DNA of 64,000 bases from Bosea sp. PAMC 26642. GTDB taxonomy: Bacteria > Pseudomonadota > Alphaproteobacteria > Rhizobiales > Beijerinckiaceae. Below the pieces are notes generated by a model. That model was not told where the DNA came from and searched no databases. It saw nothing but the letters and a program-made list of their open reading frames with translations. A program made the translations under genes and the position numbers. Location of the stretch: positions 5,439,157-5,503,156 of the forward strand of contig NZ_CP014301.1 of assembly GCF_001562255.1 (NCBI RefSeq), read 5' to 3'. Below, in pieces: positions 1-8,803 of this stretch. Position 1 is the stretch's first letter. Each line of letters starts with the position of its first letter.

Positions 1-1569
1 GTCGTTCCAGAGCACGCGCTCCAGGCGTTTGGCCGCCTCGGGGGTGCCGTCGGCGACGATGACGATGCCGGAATGCTGCGAATAACCCATGCCGACGCCG
101 CCGCCATGATGCAACGAGACCCAGGTCGCGCCCGAGGCCGTGTTGAGCAGCGCGTTCAGCAGCGGCCAGTCGGAGACCGCGTCCGAGCCGTCCTTCATCG
201 CCTCCGTCTCGCGGTTGGGCGAGGCGACGGAGCCCGAATCGAGATGGTCGCGGCCGATCACGACGGGCGCCTTGAGTTCGCCCTTGGCCACCATTTCGTT
301 GAAGGCCAGCCCCAGCCGGTGCCGGTCGCCGAGGCCTACCCAGCAGATCCGCGCCGGCAGACCCTGGAACTTGATGCGCTCGCGCGCCATGTCCAGCCAG
401 TTGTGCAGATGCGCGTCGTCGGGCATCAGCTCCTTCACCTTGGCGTCGGTGCGGTAGATGTCCTCCGGATCGCCCGATAGCGCCGCCCAGCGGAACGGCC
501 CGATGCCCCGGCAGAACAGCGGCCGGATATAGGCCGGCACGAAGCCCGGGAAGTCGAAGGCGTCCGCGACGCCCATGTCCTTGGCCATCTGGCGGATGTT
601 GTTGCCGTAATCGAGCGTCGGCACGCCCATCCGGTGGAAATCGAGCATGGCCCGCACATGCGTTGCCATCGATTGCTTCGCTGCCTCGATGGTGCCGGCC
701 GGGTCGCGCTCCTTGCGCTCCTCCCACTCCTGAAGCGTCCAGCCGGCTGGCAGATAGCCGTTCAGCGGGTCGTGCGCCGAGGTCTGGTCGGTGACGACAT
801 CGGGCCGGATGCCGCGACGGACCATGTCGGGAAACACGTCGGCGGCATTGCCGAGTACGCCGACGGAGACGGCCTTGCCTTTGGCGTGAGCCGCCTCGAT
901 GATCTTGAGCGCCTCGTCGACGCTGTCGGCCTTCTCGTCGAGATAGCCGGTGCGCAGGCGAAACTCGATCGAGGAGGGCTTGCACTCGACCGCGATCATC
1001 GAGGCGCCGGCCATGGTCGCGGCCAGCGGCTGCGCGCCGCCCATGCCGCCGAGCCCGCCGGTGAGCACCCATTTCCCCTTGAGCGAACCGCCGAAATGCT
1101 GCCGGCCGACCTCGACGAAGGTCTCGTATGTGCCCTGAACGATGCCCTGCGTGCCGATATAGATCCAGGAGCCGGCCGTCATCTGGCCGTACATCATCAG
1201 CCCGAGCTTATCGAGCTCGTGGAAATGCTCCCAGTTGGCATAGGCGGGGACGAGGTTGGAATTCGCGATCAGCACGCGCGGCGCGTCCGTATGCGTCCGG
1301 AAAATGCCGACCGGCTTGCCCGACTGCACCAGCAATGTCTCGTCGGCTTCGAGTGAGCGCAGGGACGCGCAGATCCGGTCGAAATCCTCCCAGGTCCGGG
1401 CCGCACGCCCGATGCCGCCATAGACCACGAGTTCGCCGGGCTTTTCGGCGACGTCGGGATCGAGATTGTTCATCAGCATCCGCAGCGGCGCTTCGGTCAG
1501 CCAGCTTTTTGCCGAAAGCTCCGAACCATGCGGGCTGCGGATGACGCGGCTGTTGTCGATGCGGGTCAT
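1..1569 (-). CDS. hutU: Urocanate hydratase (partial, C-terminus off the left edge)
   Basis: Second enzyme of histidine degradation; it hydrates urocanate to imidazolone propionate using tightly bound NAD, in the cytoplasm. Reading leftward from the ATG at 1569, 523 codons are visible. Urocanases are about 555 residues, so only the last few dozen are missing. Family landmarks are present: an early NNLDPDVAE block, [11 protein letters not shown], the glycine-rich [13 protein letters not shown], and [20 protein letters not shown], which contains the conserved active-site cysteine. The start overlaps the hutG stop codon by 3 bases (ATGA), so the gene is last in the hutI-hutH-hutG-hutU unit and probably translationally coupled to hutG. 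Regulation is expected from the palindromes at 5415-5462. Identification is secure. Confidence 0.97.
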   Translation of the reverse strand, partial: MTRIDNSRVIRSPHGSELSAKSWLTEAPLRMLMNNLDPDVAEKPGELVVYGGIGRAARTWEDFDRICASLRSLEADETLLVQSGKPVGIFRTHTDAPRVLIANSNLVPAYANWEHFHELDKLGLMMYGQMTAGSWIYIGTQGIVQGTYETFVEVGRQHFGGSLKGKWVLTGGLGGMGGAQPLAATMAGASMIAVECKPSSIEFRLRTGYLDEKADSVDEALKIIEAAHAKGKAVSVGVLGNAADVFPDMVRRGIRPDVVTDQTSAHDPLNGYLPAGWTLQEWEERKERDPAGTIEAAKQSMATHVRAMLDFHRMGVPTLDYGNNIRQMAKDMGVADAFDFPGFVPAYIRPLFCRGIGPFRWAALSGDPEDIYRTDAKVKELMPDDAHLHNWLDMARERIKFQGLPARICWVGLGDRHRLGLAFNEMVAKGELKAPVVIGRDHLDSGSVASPNRETEAMKDGSDAVSDWPLLNALLNTASGATWVSLHHGGGVGMGYSQHSGIVIVADGTPEAAKRLERVLWND

Positions 1570-2372
1570 GACGGGCTCCGGTCGAGCGTGGCGGCCGCGT
1601 TCAGCGCAGCCTTGATGATAAGAGAGAGGGCGCCTTGCAGCGTCGCGGCCTTGGCCCCGTCGAAATTCCAGGGCGGTGCTTCAGCGGTCAGGTAGGCCGA
1701 CAGCGCGATCTCCATCTGGATCGCGTGGACGCCATCCTGCGGGAGGCCGTAATGCCGCGTGATCCAGCCGCCCTTGAAGCGGCCGTTGACGACCTGCGTG
1801 ACGGATTGGCCGGCCATCGCAGCGACGGCGGCGGCCTCGACTGCCGGCGCGCAACTGGCACCCGAATTGGTGCCAAGATTGAGCGTCGGCAGCGTGCCGG
1901 GAAACAGGCGCGGGATGACCGATTTGATCGAATGGCAATCCCAGAGCAGGCACCAGCCATGGGCCGCCCTCACCCGCGCGATCTCGGCTTCGAGCGCGTC
2001 GTGATAGGGTTGAAAATAGGCCTCGCGCCGCCGTGCGATTTCCCCGGTGTCCGGCGTTGTCGCCCAGATCGCCTCGCCGTCGAAGGTCGTGGTCGGCACG
2101 AGTTCGGTCGTCGCCTGTCCCGGATAGAGCGAGACGCCGGACGGGTCGCGGTTGAGGTCGATGACATAGCGCGAGAGTTGCGCCTCGACGATCGTCGGCT
2201 CGAAGCGTTCGGCAAAAGCATAGAGCTGGCGCATATGCCAGTCGGTGTCGGGAACGGCGCGGCCGGTCTCGTTCAGCGCGGCATGCACCTCCGCCGGCAG
2301 GCCGGTGCCGGGATGCGGCATGGAGAGGATCAGCGGGGAGGTGCCGCTTGTGATGGTGACGATGTCGGTCAT
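1566..2372 (-). CDS. hutG: N-formylglutamate deformylase
   Basis: Last step of the five-step histidine pathway: hydrolyses N-formylglutamate (made by HutF) to glutamate and formate. The 268-residue product begins [20 protein letters not shown] and carries MPHPGTGLP near the N-terminus, followed by [10 protein letters not shown] and [10 protein letters not shown], which are typical of the N-formylglutamate amidohydrolase family and contain probable metal ligands. The frame stays open another 60 codons upstream, but that stretch lies in a palindromic repeat and looks nothing like the family, so the ATG at 2372 is the start. Its partner enzyme HutF is present at 5476, which favours the deformylase over the formimidoylglutamase route. 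The formate released links loosely to the formate dehydrogenase genes at the other end of the window. Confidence 0.95.
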   Translation of the reverse strand: MTDIVTITSGTSPLILSMPHPGTGLPAEVHAALNETGRAVPDTDWHMRQLYAFAERFEPTIVEAQLSRYVIDLNRDPSGVSLYPGQATTELVPTTTFDGEAIWATTPDTGEIARRREAYFQPYHDALEAEIARVRAAHGWCLLWDCHSIKSVIPRLFPGTLPTLNLGTNSGASCAPAVEAAAVAAMAGQSVTQVVNGRFKGGWITRHYGLPQDGVHAIQMEIALSAYLTAEAPPWNFDGAKAATLQGALSLIIKAALNAAATLDRSPS

Positions 2373-2396
2373 AGGCCCCGTACTCCAGTGCGCCTT

Positions 2397-2600
2397 CCCT
2401 TCTCCCCTTGCGGGAGAAGGTGGCGCGAAGCGCCGGATGAGGGGTGGTCGAATCCCGTCCAATTTTTCACGGTTATGAGGATCGACAGGGCAGCCCGACC
2501 CCTCACCCCAGCCCTCTCCCGCACCAAAGTCGGCCGTTGCCGACTTTGGCAATGGAATAGTCCCAACTCGGGCAAGCCCGAGTTGGGTGGGAGAGGGCGC
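2397..2600. repeat. Palindromic repeat family C, copy 1, with two nested perfect hairpins
   Basis: Fills most of the hutH-hutG gap. The left part (2397-2445) has the CTTCTCCCC..GGGAGAAGG hairpin and a GGCGC..GCGCC hairpin followed by GGATGAGGGG. The right part starts CCCCTCACCCCAGCCCTCTCCC and ends GGGAGAGGG. Two perfect stems are nested in the right part: an 11-bp stem at 2524-2549 with a CGTT loop, and a 12-bp stem at 2562-2587 with a 2-base loop. Related copies lie at 40377, 53488 and 60308. Any hut transcript reading from hutH into hutG would carry this structure. Confidence 0.85.
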
Positions 2601-2619
2601 GCGTCGTGGTTCGCGCGCC

Positions 2620-4155
2620 TCATTGTCCCAACTCCGTAAAGCAATCCAGCTCCGCCGCCGTCCCGATTGCCCCTGACAGCACCAGCTCCGTCGCCGCAGC
2701 CAGATCGGGCGCGAGGTAGCGGTCCTCCGTCAGCGGCGCGATCTTGCCACGCAGCAGCGCCAGCACCGGCTCCAGCCGGGGACTCGTCTTCATCGGCCGG
2801 TGATGCTCGATCGCCTCGGCTGCAGCCATCAGCTCGACGCCGATGATGCTCGCGGCATTGGCCGCCATGTCGAGCAGGCGATAGGCGCCATGCGTCGCCA
2901 TCGAGACATGGTCTTCCTGATTGGCCGAGGTTGGGATGGTATCGACTGATGCAGGGTGAGCCTTCTGCTTGTTCTCTGACGCCAGCGCGGCCGCCGTCAC
3001 CTGCGCGATCATGAAGCCCGAGTTCAGCCCTGCATCGCGTGCCAGGAAGGGCGGCAGGCCGCTCATCACCGGATCCACCAGCAGCGCGATCCTGCGCTCG
3101 GAAAGGTTGCCGATCTCGCACAGTCCCATGGCCAGGATGTCGGCCGCGAAGGCGACCGGCTCGGCATGGAAATTCCCGCCCGAGACGACCTCGCCTGGTC
3201 CCAGCACCAGGGGGTTGTCGGTGACGGCATTGGCCTCGATCGCGAGCGTCGCTGCGACATTGGCCAGCAGGTCGCGCACCGCGCCCATCACCTGCGGCTG
3301 GCAGCGCAGCGAATACGGGTCCTGCACCTTGCTGTCGCCGAAGCGGTGGCTGTCACGGATTTCGCTGCCGGCGATAAGTTCTAGCAGGATGGCGGCGACG
3401 CGAATCTGGCCGGGCTGGCCGCGAAGCTGCTGGATGCGCGGATCGAACGGAGTGTCGGAGCCCTTGAGCGCGTCGACCGACAGGGCCCCGGCGACGAGCG
3501 CGGCGTCGAAGACACGGGCCATGGCATTGAGTCCGGCGAGCGCGATCGACGTCGAGACCTGCGTGCCGTTGATCAGCGCGAGCCCTTCCTTGGGACCCAG
3601 CGCGAGCGGCGCCTGGCCGATCCTCGAGAGAGCCTCTGCTGCCGGCAGCAACTCGCCCTTCAACCTGATCTCGCCGACGCCCATCAGCGCGGCGGTGAGA
3701 TGGGCCAGCGGCGCGAGATCGCCCGAGGCGCCGACGGAGCCCTTGGCCGGCACGGCCGGCAGCGCATCGGCCGCGAGCGCGCCGAGCAGCGCCTCGACCA
3801 CGACCGGCCGCACACCCGAGGCGCCGCGCGCCAGGCTCGCAGCCTTCATGGCGAGGATCAGCCGCACCACGTTGTCGGGCAGGGCAGCGCCGGTCCCGAC
3901 TGCGTGGGACAGGATCAGGTTGCGCTGGAGCGTCGCGAGGTCGGCGTCGGCGATGCGGACGCTGGCCAGCTTGCCGAAGCCGGTGTTGACGCCATAGGTC
4001 ACGGTTCCCGCGGCGACGATGTCGTCGACGATCCGCTGTGCCGCGGCGGTGGCTGCCACGCTGTCGCCGGAGAGTGCCACGGACGCTCCGTCGAGCACGT
4101 CGCGCCACAGCGTCAGTGCGGCATGGCCGGGAGAAAGCAGGAGAGGTGCGGTCAT
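2620..4155 (-). CDS. hutH: Histidine ammonia-lyase
   Basis: First step of histidine degradation: non-oxidative deamination of L-histidine to trans-urocanate. The 511-residue length is normal for the family. Residues 139-150 read [12 protein letters not shown], with the Ala143-Ser144-Gly145 triad that self-cyclises to the MIO cofactor. Other landmarks are [11 protein letters not shown] near residue 54, the [14 protein letters not shown] block, and a late [10 protein letters not shown] block. It overlaps the upstream hutI stop by 4 bases (ATGA), so the two are probably translationally coupled. About 250 bases of repeat DNA separate it from hutG, the only real gap in the operon. Confidence 0.98.
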   Translation of the reverse strand: MTAPLLLSPGHAALTLWRDVLDGASVALSGDSVAATAAAQRIVDDIVAAGTVTYGVNTGFGKLASVRIADADLATLQRNLILSHAVGTGAALPDNVVRLILAMKAASLARGASGVRPVVVEALLGALAADALPAVPAKGSVGASGDLAPLAHLTAALMGVGEIRLKGELLPAAEALSRIGQAPLALGPKEGLALINGTQVSTSIALAGLNAMARVFDAALVAGALSVDALKGSDTPFDPRIQQLRGQPGQIRVAAILLELIAGSEIRDSHRFGDSKVQDPYSLRCQPQVMGAVRDLLANVAATLAIEANAVTDNPLVLGPGEVVSGGNFHAEPVAFAADILAMGLCEIGNLSERRIALLVDPVMSGLPPFLARDAGLNSGFMIAQVTAAALASENKQKAHPASVDTIPTSANQEDHVSMATHGAYRLLDMAANAASIIGVELMAAAEAIEHHRPMKTSPRLEPVLALLRGKIAPLTEDRYLAPDLAAATELVLSGAIGTAAELDCFTELGQ

Positions 4156-5375
4156 TGTCCGTTCCGGATGCGGGCGTGAAGCGGGTTGAAGCCGATGCGG
4201 TAGGCCAGCTCGGCCGGGCGTTCGATGTCCCAGATCGCGAGGTCGCAGGCCTTGCCGGCTTCCAGCGTGCCGATCTGGTCCTGGAGGCCGAGCGCCTGCG
4301 CGGCATGGCGCGTCAGCCCGGCCAACGCCTCCTCCGGGGTCAGTCGGAACAGCGTGCAGGCCATGTTCATCACCAGCAGCGGCGAGGTCAGCGGCGAGGA
4401 GCCCGGATTGGCGTCGGTCGCCAGCGCGATCGGCACGCCATGCCGGCGCAGCAGGTCGATCGGCGGCCTCTGCGTCTCGCGCAGGAAGTAGAAGGCGCCG
4501 GGCAGGATCACCGCGACGGTCCCGGCTTTCGCCATCGCGATCACCCCCGCCTCGTCGAGATATTCGAGATGGTCGGCCGAGAGCGCGCCCATCTCGGCCG
4601 CCAGCCGGGCGCCGCCGAGATTGGACAATTGCTCCGCATGGATCTTGATCGCGAGCCCCCTGGCTCTGGCGGCAGCGAAAACGCGGGCGGTCTCGTCTGG
4701 CGAGAAGGCGATGCCCTCGCAGAACACATCGACCGCATCCGCCAATCCCTGCGCGGCGACGGCGTCGAGCATCGGCCCGGCGACGAGATCGGCATAGTCG
4801 CCCGATCGGCCCTTGAATTCCGGCGGCACGGCATGGGCGCCGAGGAAGGTCGTTCGAACCGTCACCGGCCGCTCGCGTCCGAGCCGGCGCGCGACAGCGA
4901 GCTGCTTCAGCTCGGCATCCATCTCCAGCCCGTAGCCCGATTTGATCTCGACCGTGGTGACGCCTTCGGCCATTAGCGCGGCCAAACGCCTGTCGGCGCT
5001 GGCGAAAAGCTCAGCCTCGCTCGCCGCGCGCGTCGCCTTCACGGTCGAGAGGATGCCGCCGCCGGCCCGCGCGATCTCCTCGTAGCTGGCGCCCTGCAGC
5101 CGCAGCTCGAATTCATGCGCGCGGTCGCCACCATAAACGAGATGGGTATGGCAATCGATCAGACCCGGCGTGATCCAGCGCCTGCCGCAATCGATCGTCT
5201 CGGCCGGATCGAACGCCGGGGCCTCGCTGCGCGGCCCGGCCCAGACGATGCGTCCGTCTCGGGCCGCGACGATACCATCCTCGATCGCGCCATAGGGGAG
5301 GGGAGAGGCTGCGGACATGGTCGCGAGGCGCGCCCCGGTCCAAACCTTGTCGCAGCGCAACGGCTTCCCCGTCAT
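4152..5375 (-). CDS. hutI: Imidazolonepropionase
   Basis: Third step of histidine degradation: hydrolyses 4-imidazolone-5-propionate to N-formimino-L-glutamate. This is a 407-residue metal-dependent amidohydrolase. [13 protein letters not shown] at about residues 74-86 provides the first pair of metal histidines; [29 protein letters not shown] and [12 protein letters not shown] supply the rest of the fold and active site. The ATG at 5375 is chosen because homology begins just after it. The frame is open upstream, but that extension runs through the operator palindromes and into hutF on the other strand. First gene of the leftward hut operon. Confidence 0.96.
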   Translation of the reverse strand: MTGKPLRCDKVWTGARLATMSAASPLPYGAIEDGIVAARDGRIVWAGPRSEAPAFDPAETIDCGRRWITPGLIDCHTHLVYGGDRAHEFELRLQGASYEEIARAGGGILSTVKATRAASEAELFASADRRLAALMAEGVTTVEIKSGYGLEMDAELKQLAVARRLGRERPVTVRTTFLGAHAVPPEFKGRSGDYADLVAGPMLDAVAAQGLADAVDVFCEGIAFSPDETARVFAAARARGLAIKIHAEQLSNLGGARLAAEMGALSADHLEYLDEAGVIAMAKAGTVAVILPGAFYFLRETQRPPIDLLRRHGVPIALATDANPGSSPLTSPLLVMNMACTLFRLTPEEALAGLTRHAAQALGLQDQIGTLEAGKACDLAIWDIERPAELAYRIGFNPLHARIRNGQ

Positions 5376-5414
5376 GATCCGACCCCTCGACTTTGCTCTC
5401 GATCCGATTAAGTT

Positions 5415-5462
5415 GATCAATTGCATATGCAAATGGCAGCCGTCAATTGCATATGCAATTGA
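5415..5462. promoter_or_regulatory. Paired palindromes, candidate HutC operators, between hutI and hutF
   Basis: In the 100-bp gap between the divergent hutI and hutF starts, the core TTGCATATGCAA occurs twice. The left copy is at 5421-5432. The right copy sits inside a perfect 20-bp palindrome, TCAATTGCATATGCAATTGA, at 5443-5462. The two centres are 26 bp apart, about 2.5 helical turns. A GntR/HutC-type regulator gene lies in the rightward operon, and GntR regulators bind such palindromes. I infer that HutC represses both operons from here until urocanate or a similar inducer releases it. Confidence 0.75.
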
Positions 5463-5475
5463 GTGAGGAGCCGCG

Positions 5476-6843
5476 ATGACCGCCCGGACGACACTACACC
5501 TCGATGAGGCCTTGCTGCCCGGCGGTTTCGCAAAGGCTGTGACGCTGGAGGTCGATTCGGGGACTATCGTATCCGTCACGGTCGGCGAGGCTGCTCCGGC
5601 TTCCGCACTTCACCTGTCCGGCTTGACGCTGCCGGGTATGCCGAACCTCCACAGCCACGCCTTCCAGCGCGGCATGGCGGGCCTGTCCGAGCGGCGCGGC
5701 GAAAGCGACGATTCCTTCTGGACCTGGCGCGAGGTGATGTACCGTTTCCTCTACAGGCTGGATCCCGACGACGTCCAGGCCATCGCCGCACAGGCCTTCG
5801 TCGAGATGCTGGAGGGCGGCTTCACCGCGCTCGCCGAGTTCCACTATCTCCATCACGACACGGCCGGCCGCCCCTATGCCGACATCGCTGCGATGGCGGC
5901 CGCGATTGCCGCTGCGGCGGCGGAGACCGGGCTCGGGCTGACGCTGTTGCCGGTGCTTTATCGTTACGGCAATTTCGGCGAGGCGCCCCCGGTCCACGGC
6001 CAGCGCCGCTTCGTCAACGACCGCGAGAGCTATCAGCGTCTGCTCGAAGCGAGCGCAATTGCGCTCCGTGACCTGCCGGATGCCAAGCTCGGCGTCGCCC
6101 CGCATTCCCTGCGGGCCGTCGCGCTCGATGATCTGGCCTGGGTCTCGGCGCTGCGGCCGGATGCGCCGGTCCATATCCATGTCGCCGAGCAGATGCGCGA
6201 GGTCGAGGACAGCCTGACGATCACCGGGCGCCGGCCGATCGAATTGCTGATGGAGCATGCCGAACTCGCAGAGCGCTGGTGCCTGATCCACGCTACGCAT
6301 CTGACCGCTGCCGAGCGCGATGGCATCGCGCGCAGCGGCGCTGTCGCGGGGCTTTGCCCGATCACGGAATCGAGCCTCGGCGACGGCATCTTCGATGGCG
6401 TGCGCTATCGCGAGGCCGGCGGACGCTTCGGTATCGGCAGCGATTCCAACATCCAGATCGATGCTGGCGCCGAATTGCGCCAGCTCGAATACTCGCAACG
6501 CCTGCGCGACCGGGGCCGTGCCCTGATGGCCGACCGTGGGGCATCGACCGGAACGGCGCTCTGGCAGACCGCCTGTGCCGGCGGTGCGCAGGCCTGCGGC
6601 CGCGCGATCGGGCAGATCGCGCCGGGCTGTCGGGCCGATCTCGTCACGCTGGATGCGGAGCATCCGGTGCTGCTCGGCAAATCTGGCGAGATCGCTCTCG
6701 ACAGCGCGATTTTCGCGACCAACGCAATGCCGCTGCACGCGGTCTTCGTCGGTGGTCGGCGCCTTGTCGCGGATGGGCGGCATCAGGCCCGCGAGCAGGT
6801 CAGGACGCGTTTCGCCAGGACGATGCGGAAACTGCTCGGCTGA
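5476..6843 (+). CDS. hutF: Formimidoylglutamate deiminase
   Basis: Fourth step of the five-enzyme histidine pathway: deiminates N-formimino-L-glutamate to N-formyl-L-glutamate plus ammonia, which HutG then cleaves. The 455-residue amidohydrolase shows [15 protein letters not shown] near residues 55-70 (first metal histidines), [14 protein letters not shown] and [10 protein letters not shown], in the order expected for the AtzF/TRZ-like amidohydrolase family. A GTGAGGAG Shine-Dalgarno sequence sits just before the ATG. The stop overlaps the hutC start by one base. It is divergent from hutI and shares the palindromic control region. Confidence 0.95.
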   Translation: MTARTTLHLDEALLPGGFAKAVTLEVDSGTIVSVTVGEAAPASALHLSGLTLPGMPNLHSHAFQRGMAGLSERRGESDDSFWTWREVMYRFLYRLDPDDVQAIAAQAFVEMLEGGFTALAEFHYLHHDTAGRPYADIAAMAAAIAAAAAETGLGLTLLPVLYRYGNFGEAPPVHGQRRFVNDRESYQRLLEASAIALRDLPDAKLGVAPHSLRAVALDDLAWVSALRPDAPVHIHVAEQMREVEDSLTITGRRPIELLMEHAELAERWCLIHATHLTAAERDGIARSGAVAGLCPITESSLGDGIFDGVRYREAGGRFGIGSDSNIQIDAGAELRQLEYSQRLRDRGRALMADRGASTGTALWQTACAGGAQACGRAIGQIAPGCRADLVTLDAEHPVLLGKSGEIALDSAIFATNAMPLHAVFVGGRRLVADGRHQAREQVRTRFARTMRKLLG

Positions 6844-7610
6844 TGGCGGCGGCGATGACCATGTCAGAAACCAGGCTGGATGCGGTGAGGCTCGATGGCG
6901 CGGGTCCGCTTTACGACCAGATCCGCCGCGCCATCCGCGACCTTATCCTCGGCGGTGCCTGGACGCCCGGAACCGCGGTCCCGCCCGAGCACGCGCTGAT
7001 GGAGCAGCTCGGCGCCTCCCGCATGACGGTGCACCGCGCCTTGGTCCAGCTTGCCCGCGAGGGTCTGATCACCCGCCGCCGCCGCTCCGGCACCATCGTC
7101 GCGAGCCCGCCGGCAAGCCACGCCATGCTCGACATTCTCTCGATCCCCGACGAGGTCAGGCGGCTGGGGCAGGCTTACGCCTTTGATGTTCTATCGCGAC
7201 GTGACGGGCGTCCGACCGCGGAGGTCGCATTGAGGTTTGGACTGAAGCGAAGCGACAACATCGTCCACCTCGGCGCCCTGCACAGGAGCGGCGGTTGCCC
7301 GCACGTCCTGGAGGAGCGGGTGATCCACCTCGCGACCGTGCCGGCGGCAGCGCAGGAACGCTTCGCGGCGACGCCGCCGGGCGACTGGCTGCTGCAGAAC
7401 AGCCTCTGGTCGCAGGCCGAGCATGCCATCAGCGCGGTCGCGGCCGATAGCGCGGAGGCACAGCTGCTTGCGATCGCGCCCGGCGAGCCCTGCCTGCTGG
7501 TCGAGCGCCGGACCTGGAACCAGGACGCCCCCGTCACGGCGGTGCGTCTGCTCTATCCCGGCACGCGCCACCGCTTCGTCGGCCGCTTCGGGCCATACGG
7601 CCAAGTTTGA
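6843..7610 (+). CDS. hutC: GntR-family histidine utilisation repressor
   Basis: A 255-residue GntR/HutC-type regulator. The N-terminal winged helix-turn-helix (about residues 15-85) contains PLYDQIRRAIRDLIL, then PPEHALMEQLGASRMTVHRALVQLAREGLITRRRRSGT, the classic GntR recognition helix and wing. The C-terminal UTRA-type effector domain includes VLEERVIHL and CLLVERRTW. In related systems urocanate is the inducer; that is family knowledge and not visible here. The ATG overlapping the hutF stop (TGATG) gives coupling; ATGs at 6855 and 6861 are alternatives. Its targets are probably the two palindromes at 5415-5462, which would make it autoregulated through the hutF promoter. Confidence 0.92.
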   Translation: MAAAMTMSETRLDAVRLDGAGPLYDQIRRAIRDLILGGAWTPGTAVPPEHALMEQLGASRMTVHRALVQLAREGLITRRRRSGTIVASPPASHAMLDILSIPDEVRRLGQAYAFDVLSRRDGRPTAEVALRFGLKRSDNIVHLGALHRSGGCPHVLEERVIHLATVPAAAQERFAATPPGDWLLQNSLWSQAEHAISAVAADSAEAQLLAIAPGEPCLLVERRTWNQDAPVTAVRLLYPGTRHRFVGRFGPYGQV

Positions 7611-7615
7611 GACAA

Positions 7616-7647
7616 GAAAAAGCCCGCCTCCCTTGCGGGAGACGGGC
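7616..7647 (-). terminator. Rho-independent terminator for the leftward lipoprotein gene
   Basis: GCCCGCCTCCC at 7622-7632 pairs with GGGAGACGGGC at 7637-7647 around a TTGC loop, with one mismatch. Read leftward, the hairpin is followed at once by a U-rich run (TTTTTCTTG). There is no T-run on the rightward side, so it mainly serves the lipoprotein gene at 7671-7934 and only imperfectly hutC. Confidence 0.85.
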
Positions 7648-7670
7648 CCGATGTTCGTCGATCGGGTCGA

Positions 7671-7934
7671 TCAGCAGGCGTAGCGGATCCGTCGGCCATA
7701 CGCATCGCGATCATAGCACACCTGATCGGGCGTCGTGGCATTGCCGATGATGGCGCCGCCTGCGCCACCGATGGCCGCACCGGCAAGGGCGCCGCCTGCG
7801 CGCCCCGTGGCAAGGCCGCCGACGACGGCGCCGGCGCCCGCGCCGACGAGCGCTCCTGTCCCGGTATTCTGCTCGCGCTGGGTGCAGGCGCCGAGGGACG
7901 CGGCGAGGGCGGCGAGAATGAGGATCTTCTTCAT
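7671..7934 (-). CDS. Small glycine-zipper outer-membrane lipoprotein
   Basis: An 87-residue protein. The first 17 residues form a lipoprotein signal, MKKILILAALAASLGAC, with the lipobox LGAC placing the lipidated cysteine at residue 17. Residues 27-65 are a Gly/Ala-rich segment with repeated GxxxG spacing (GALVGAGAGAVVGGLATG), the glycine-zipper pattern of small surface lipoproteins such as the 17 kDa antigen/OsmB group. The tail, TPDQVCYDRDAYGRRIRYAC, has two cysteines. The exact function is unknown; envelope association is inferred. An EcfG-like promoter match lies 47-71 bp upstream and a terminator lies directly downstream, so the gene appears monocistronic. Confidence 0.85.
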   Translation of the reverse strand: MKKILILAALAASLGACTQREQNTGTGALVGAGAGAVVGGLATGRAGGALAGAAIGGAGGAIIGNATTPDQVCYDRDAYGRRIRYAC

Positions 7935-7980
7935 GGTGTTCTCCTTGGAGCCGGGTGAGCGGTCGTGAACCTGTGCTCAG

Positions 7981-8005
7981 AACCGGCCGGCACGCAGAAG
8001 GTTCC
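7981..8005 (-). promoter_or_regulatory. Candidate EcfG (general stress) promoter for the lipoprotein gene
   Basis: On the minus strand the sequence reads GGAAC, 16 bases, GGTT. The alphaproteobacterial EcfG consensus is GGAAC-N16/17-CGTT, so one base of the -10 element differs. The -10 element is about 47 bp upstream of the ATG at 7934. Support comes from three similar sites nearby. Confidence 0.5.
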
Positions 8006-8102
8006 GCTGCTGCATCTGAAGGCCAGCTGAATGCCGGCTACCACCATGCCCGATGCGCGAATTCCGCCGTCGACAGATGCTCGATTTCGATGGCATCGCG
8101 GC

Positions 8103-8128
8103 GGAACTTTAGCGGGGGATGCTACGTT
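8103..8128 (+). promoter_or_regulatory. EcfG-type promoter upstream of the PRC-barrel gene
   Basis: GGAAC at 8103-8107, a 17-base spacer, then CGTT at 8125-8128, a perfect match to the consensus of the EcfG sigma factor that drives the alphaproteobacterial general stress response. It lies 53 bp upstream of the ATG at 8181. The assignment is from sequence match only. Confidence 0.75.
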
Positions 8129-8180
8129 CTTCCCCCGATGATGCGGTGGACCAGACCGCAGCCCGTTCGGAGGAACTCAC

Positions 8181-8558
8181 ATGACCGCACAAACGATGGC
8201 TATGTCATCCAATCCGCTGATCGCCGGAGCCCGTGTCGCCGGCACCGATGTCTATAACGCGGCGGGCGATCATCTCGGAGAGATCTACGACGTCATGCTC
8301 GACAAGCAGTCCGGCAAAGTCGCCTACGCCATCATGTCGTTTGGCGGCTTTTTGGGACTTGGCGAGAAGTATCATCCCATCCCGTGGAGCGTGCTCGACT
8401 ACGACACGGATCGCGGCGGGTATATCGTTCCCCTGACCAAGGAGAAGCTCGAGGCCGCCCCGATGTATGACAGCGAGGGCGAGCCCGACTGGGACGACAA
8501 GGCTTATGGCAAGCGTGTCCATGACTACTATGGAACGATGCCCTACTGGATGATGTAG
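8181..8558 (+). CDS. PRC-barrel domain protein
   Basis: A 125-residue cytoplasmic protein with a PRC-barrel fold over about residues 12-90 (IAGARVAGTDVYNAAGDHLGEIYDVMLDKQSGKVAYAIMSFGG). This is the domain of photosynthetic reaction-centre subunit H and of many small bacterial stress proteins. The rest is acidic and ends in a Tyr/Met-rich YYGTMPYWMM tail. A GGAGG-like site precedes the ATG. The perfect EcfG-type promoter and downstream terminator suggest a single-gene general-stress transcript. Its molecular role is not known. Confidence 0.88.
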   Translation: MTAQTMAMSSNPLIAGARVAGTDVYNAAGDHLGEIYDVMLDKQSGKVAYAIMSFGGFLGLGEKYHPIPWSVLDYDTDRGGYIVPLTKEKLEAAPMYDSEGEPDWDDKAYGKRVHDYYGTMPYWMM

Positions 8559-8619
8559 GGCTGCCCGAACGCAGGTCGCGGCGGTTGCTATCCCCCCAGC
8601 CGAACCGTCGTGGCGGCGG

Positions 8620-8649
8620 GATGCGGGCCGAAAGGCCCGCATCTTCTTT
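8620..8649 (+). terminator. Rho-independent terminator after the PRC-barrel gene
   Basis: A perfect 10-bp stem, GATGCGGGCC / GGCCCGCATC, with a GAAA tetraloop at 8630-8633, followed by TTCTTTTTG. A textbook intrinsic terminator about 60 bp after the PRC-barrel stop. Confidence 0.93.
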
Positions 8650-8803
8650 TTGTGCGGAACCTAAGGCCGGGGATGCGCGTCAAGTCATCCAGACCGGCTT
8701 TTACAGCCTGACCCGATCACACCCGCAAACCGCATCGTGAACGGCCGACCCGGATACTGCCGGTCATCGGCCCAGGCGATGCCAGGGACACCGGAGGAAT
8801 GCC

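Noticed and set aside
2373..2552. An N-terminal extension of HutG by 60 residues
   Set aside because: The extension is translated repeat DNA with no family resemblance. The ATG at 2372 begins the conserved protein.
8656..8681. Another EcfG-type promoter before the transglutaminase gene at 8804
   Set aside because: GGAAC is followed at 17 bases by CGTC, not CGTT, and lies more than 120 bp from the start, right behind a terminator. Too weak to call.
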